Positions 5,469 to 6,466 of a stretch of 6,466 nucleotides of DNA are shown here, piece after piece. How positions within the stretch are numbered: the first letter of the stretch is position 1; each line of letters starts with the position of its first letter. Below the pieces are notes generated by a model that was not told the origin of the DNA, did no database searches, and saw only the letters and a program-made list of their open reading frames with translations. The translations under genes and the position numbers were made by a program. The DNA comes from Nanobdellota archaeon (lineage in GTDB: Archaea; Nanobdellota; Nanobdellia; Pacearchaeales; GW2011-AR1), in NCBI GenBank assembly GCA_018816205.1, contig JAHIWJ010000211.1:1-6466 (forward strand), given 5' to 3'.

Positions 5469-5492
5469 AGGCGTTATGAAAATAGAACGCCT
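5469..5492. repeat. Perfect 7-bp inverted repeat with a 10-nt loop
   Basis: AGGCGTT at 5469-5475 is matched by AACGCCT at 5486-5492. It could be the closing hairpin of the upstream RNA or a binding site for a dimeric regulator of the zinc-ribbon/methyltransferase promoter about 40 nt downstream. No T-run follows it directly, so it is not a standard hairpin terminator. Confidence 0.5.
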
Positions 5493-5531
5493 GAAAATAA
5501 ATGTCTGTCTTATAGAGTATATTACAAAATA

Positions 5532-5539
5532 TTTATATA
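5532..5539 (+). promoter_or_regulatory. TATA box for the zinc-ribbon/methyltransferase pair
   Basis: TTTATATA is the closest match to the archaeal consensus in the window and is centred about 25 nt before ATG 5561. It predicts a leaderless two-gene transcript. Confidence 0.65.
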
Positions 5540-5560
5540 CTAAAGAGGTATACATTTATC

Positions 5561-5713
5561 ATGGGGCTTATTGAAATAAAACGAAAAGGGTTTAAATGCG
5601 AAAGATGTGAGCACGAATGGATACCTAACGACATAAAGCAAGAACCGACGGTATGCCCGAAATGTAAAAGCCCATATTGGAATAAACCTCGCAAGAACAA
5701 TAAGAAAAAATAA
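5561..5713 (+). CDS. Small zinc-ribbon protein, 50 aa
   Basis: The product starts MGLIEIKRKGF. It has two C-x-x-C knuckles, C13/C16 (K-C-E-R-C) and C32/C35 (V-C-P-K-C), which would hold one zinc ion, followed by K-S-P-Y-W-N-K-P-R and a very basic tail (K-N-N-K-K-K). Such one-ribbon proteins with a C-P-K-C-K-S-P-Y-W core are common in archaea and their viruses and plasmids, and probably bind nucleic acid. The exact role is unknown. The start is set by the TATA box at 5532-5539. The stop is 1 nt before the methyltransferase start, so the two are translated from one message, and it may regulate or assist the methyltransferase. It is below the length cut-off of many gene callers. Confidence 0.8.
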   Translation: MGLIEIKRKGFKCERCEHEWIPNDIKQEPTVCPKCKSPYWNKPRKNNKKK

Positions 5714-5714
5714 A

Positions 5715-6466
5715 ATGGAATTTGAGAATCAAATAATAAACGGCGACGTGCTAGAAGTAATGAAAAAGATACCTAGCAATAGCATCCACTTGGCTATAAC
5801 TTCCCCACCCTATAACGTTGGTAAAAACTATGACAATCATAACGACAATATGGATTATGAAGCATATCTTAATTGGTTAAATGAAGTTTGGAAAGAAACA
5901 CAAAGAGTTTTAGTTCCCGGTGGAAGATTTTGTTTGAATATTGCACCAACGGGCATAAAGGATTTTGTTCCAATACATCATGATTTTACAAATCAGTTAA
6001 GAAAACTTGGAATGAAATTTCGAACAGAAATAGTTTGGTATAAACAAACCATGCTTAAAAGAACGGCTTGGGGAAGTTGGAAAAGTCCGGCCAATCCACA
6101 CATAGTCCCATCATGGGAATATGTTTTAGTATTTTCTAAAGATGGTGACAGACTCTATGGCAATCCAAGAGACGCGGATATCACCGCTCAAGAATTTAAA
6201 GACTTCTCAGATGGTTTTTGGAAAATTCAACCAGAAAGACAAAGAAATGGACACCCCGCACCATTTCCAGAAGATTTAATTTATCGTTTAATAAAATTCT
6301 ATTCTTACAAGGGTAATAATGTTTTAGATATGTTTGGTGGAACAGGAACCGTCGCCACCGTTTCTCATAAGGCTGGAAGAAAGTTTATTCATATTGATAC
6401 TTCTAAAGAATACTGTGAAACTGCAAGAAAAAGATTAGAAAAAGTCAAAAGCGAAATGTCTCAAAA
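5715..6466 (+). CDS. Beta-class DNA methyltransferase, probably N4-cytosine (3' partial)
   Basis: The frame runs from ATG 5715 to the window edge (250 codons). It has catalytic motif IV T-S-P-P-Y-N at 29-34, then a target-recognition stretch (about 110-175), motif X around H-P-A-P-F-P (180-185), and the AdoMet-binding motif I V-L-D-M-F-G-G-T-G-T (203-212) followed by the motif II region with acidic D228. The order IV-X-I defines the beta class. S-P-P-Y is typical of N4-cytosine enzymes, whereas D/N-P-P-Y is typical of N6-adenine, so m4C is the better guess though not certain. All catalytic parts are present and only a short C-terminal end can be missing. The target site cannot be read from sequence. 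No restriction enzyme lies upstream; one could lie beyond the right edge. Confidence 0.92.
   Translation, partial: MEFENQIINGDVLEVMKKIPSNSIHLAITSPPYNVGKNYDNHNDNMDYEAYLNWLNEVWKETQRVLVPGGRFCLNIAPTGIKDFVPIHHDFTNQLRKLGMKFRTEIVWYKQTMLKRTAWGSWKSPANPHIVPSWEYVLVFSKDGDRLYGNPRDADITAQEFKDFSDGFWKIQPERQRNGHPAPFPEDLIYRLIKFYSYKGNNVLDMFGGTGTVATVSHKAGRKFIHIDTSKEYCETARKRLEKVKSEMSQ

Larger units (their letters stand above)
5298..5500 (+). ncRNA. Candidate structured RNA, family not recognised
   Basis: This intergenic stretch looks visibly richer in G+C than its flanks and contains a series of hairpins. The strongest, at 5326-5369, pairs GGACG with CGTCC and GCCG with CGGC around a 4-nt bulge, nine pairs in all. 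Others are 5382-5409 (GCCCTA with TAG and GGC, 2-nt bulge), 5425-5448 (CTCTGC with GCAGGG, one G-U) and 5469-5492 (seven perfect pairs). A smaller one at 5281-5296 lies before the predicted transcript start. A TATA-like box stands at 5270-5277. I looked for RNase P core motifs, SRP helix 8, tRNA T-loops, 5S rRNA and C/D boxes and found none that fit. Both ends are estimates. The alternative is a short protein gene at 5308-5412. Confidence 0.35.

Noticed and set aside
5298..5500. RNase P RNA, SRP RNA, tRNA or 5S rRNA in the intergenic stretch
   Set aside because: I found no P4-type core (GAGGAAAGUCC-like), no GGAAGG...AGCAG helix 8 motif, no GTTCRA T-loop, and no 5S pattern on either strand. 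The stretch stays unassigned.
5409..5555. 48-codon minus-strand frame between the candidate RNA and the zinc-ribbon gene
   Set aside because: It runs through the TATA box of the zinc-ribbon gene and the hairpin at 5469-5492, has no promoter at the right distance that I can see, and its product is a low-complexity Ile/Phe/Tyr-rich sequence.
1..6466. CRISPR array, insertion sequence, attachment site or replication origin
   Set aside because: No evenly spaced repeats, transposase or integrase motifs, tRNA-derived att repeats or origin-like repeat clusters were seen.

Overview
This is about 6.5 kb of tightly packed, AT-leaning DNA that most likely comes from an archaeon, probably a small-genome DPANN lineage of the Woesearchaeales/Pacearchaeales type. 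Three observations support this. Six genes have a TATA-like box centred about 24-27 nt upstream of the start codon and no Shine-Dalgarno sequence, which is the layout of leaderless archaeal transcripts. The proteins also look archaeal: a lone PRC-barrel protein, a SufS-like desulfurase with the archaeal RSGxxCVHSWF active-site region, and a membrane-anchored DsbA-like thioredoxin. Finally, neighbouring genes overlap or nearly touch. The lineage is inferred from these traits; there is no rRNA here to confirm it.

Left part (1-2009, + strand). The tail of an unrecognised gene overlaps by 4 nt (GTGA) with an unrecognised 178-residue basic protein, for which I move the start to GTG 132. Three small genes follow, each with its own minimal promoter: a PRC-barrel protein, a five-helix membrane protein of unknown function, and a half-size EamA/DMT-type transporter (start moved to ATG 1584).

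Middle part (2006-4303). A cysteine desulfurase on the minus strand converges on the transporter, and their stop codons interlock in one TTAA. The desulfurase diverges from a C39-like cysteine peptidase, and one TATA-like element sits midway between the two start codons. The peptidase converges, with a 17-nt overlap, on a DinB/ClbS-like protein.

Right part (4305-6466). The DinB-like gene lies 1 nt downstream of a DsbA-like membrane thioredoxin, so the two probably form one minus-strand operon. Next is a 326-nt stretch without a confident protein gene. It is richer in GC than its surroundings, has its own TATA box and holds several consecutive hairpins, so I read it as a candidate structured RNA; a 34-codon reading frame inside it is the alternative. 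The window ends with a two-gene + strand cassette, a 50-residue zinc-ribbon protein 1 nt before a beta-class DNA methyltransferase that runs off the edge. No restriction endonuclease is visible within the window.

How they work together: the desulfurase (sulfur mobilisation) and the DsbA-like protein (disulfide exchange outside the membrane) both concern thiol/sulfur chemistry, but they are in different transcription units and I see no proof of a shared pathway. The methyltransferase cassette looks like accessory DNA beside housekeeping genes. The least explained part is the putative RNA at about 5298-5500.
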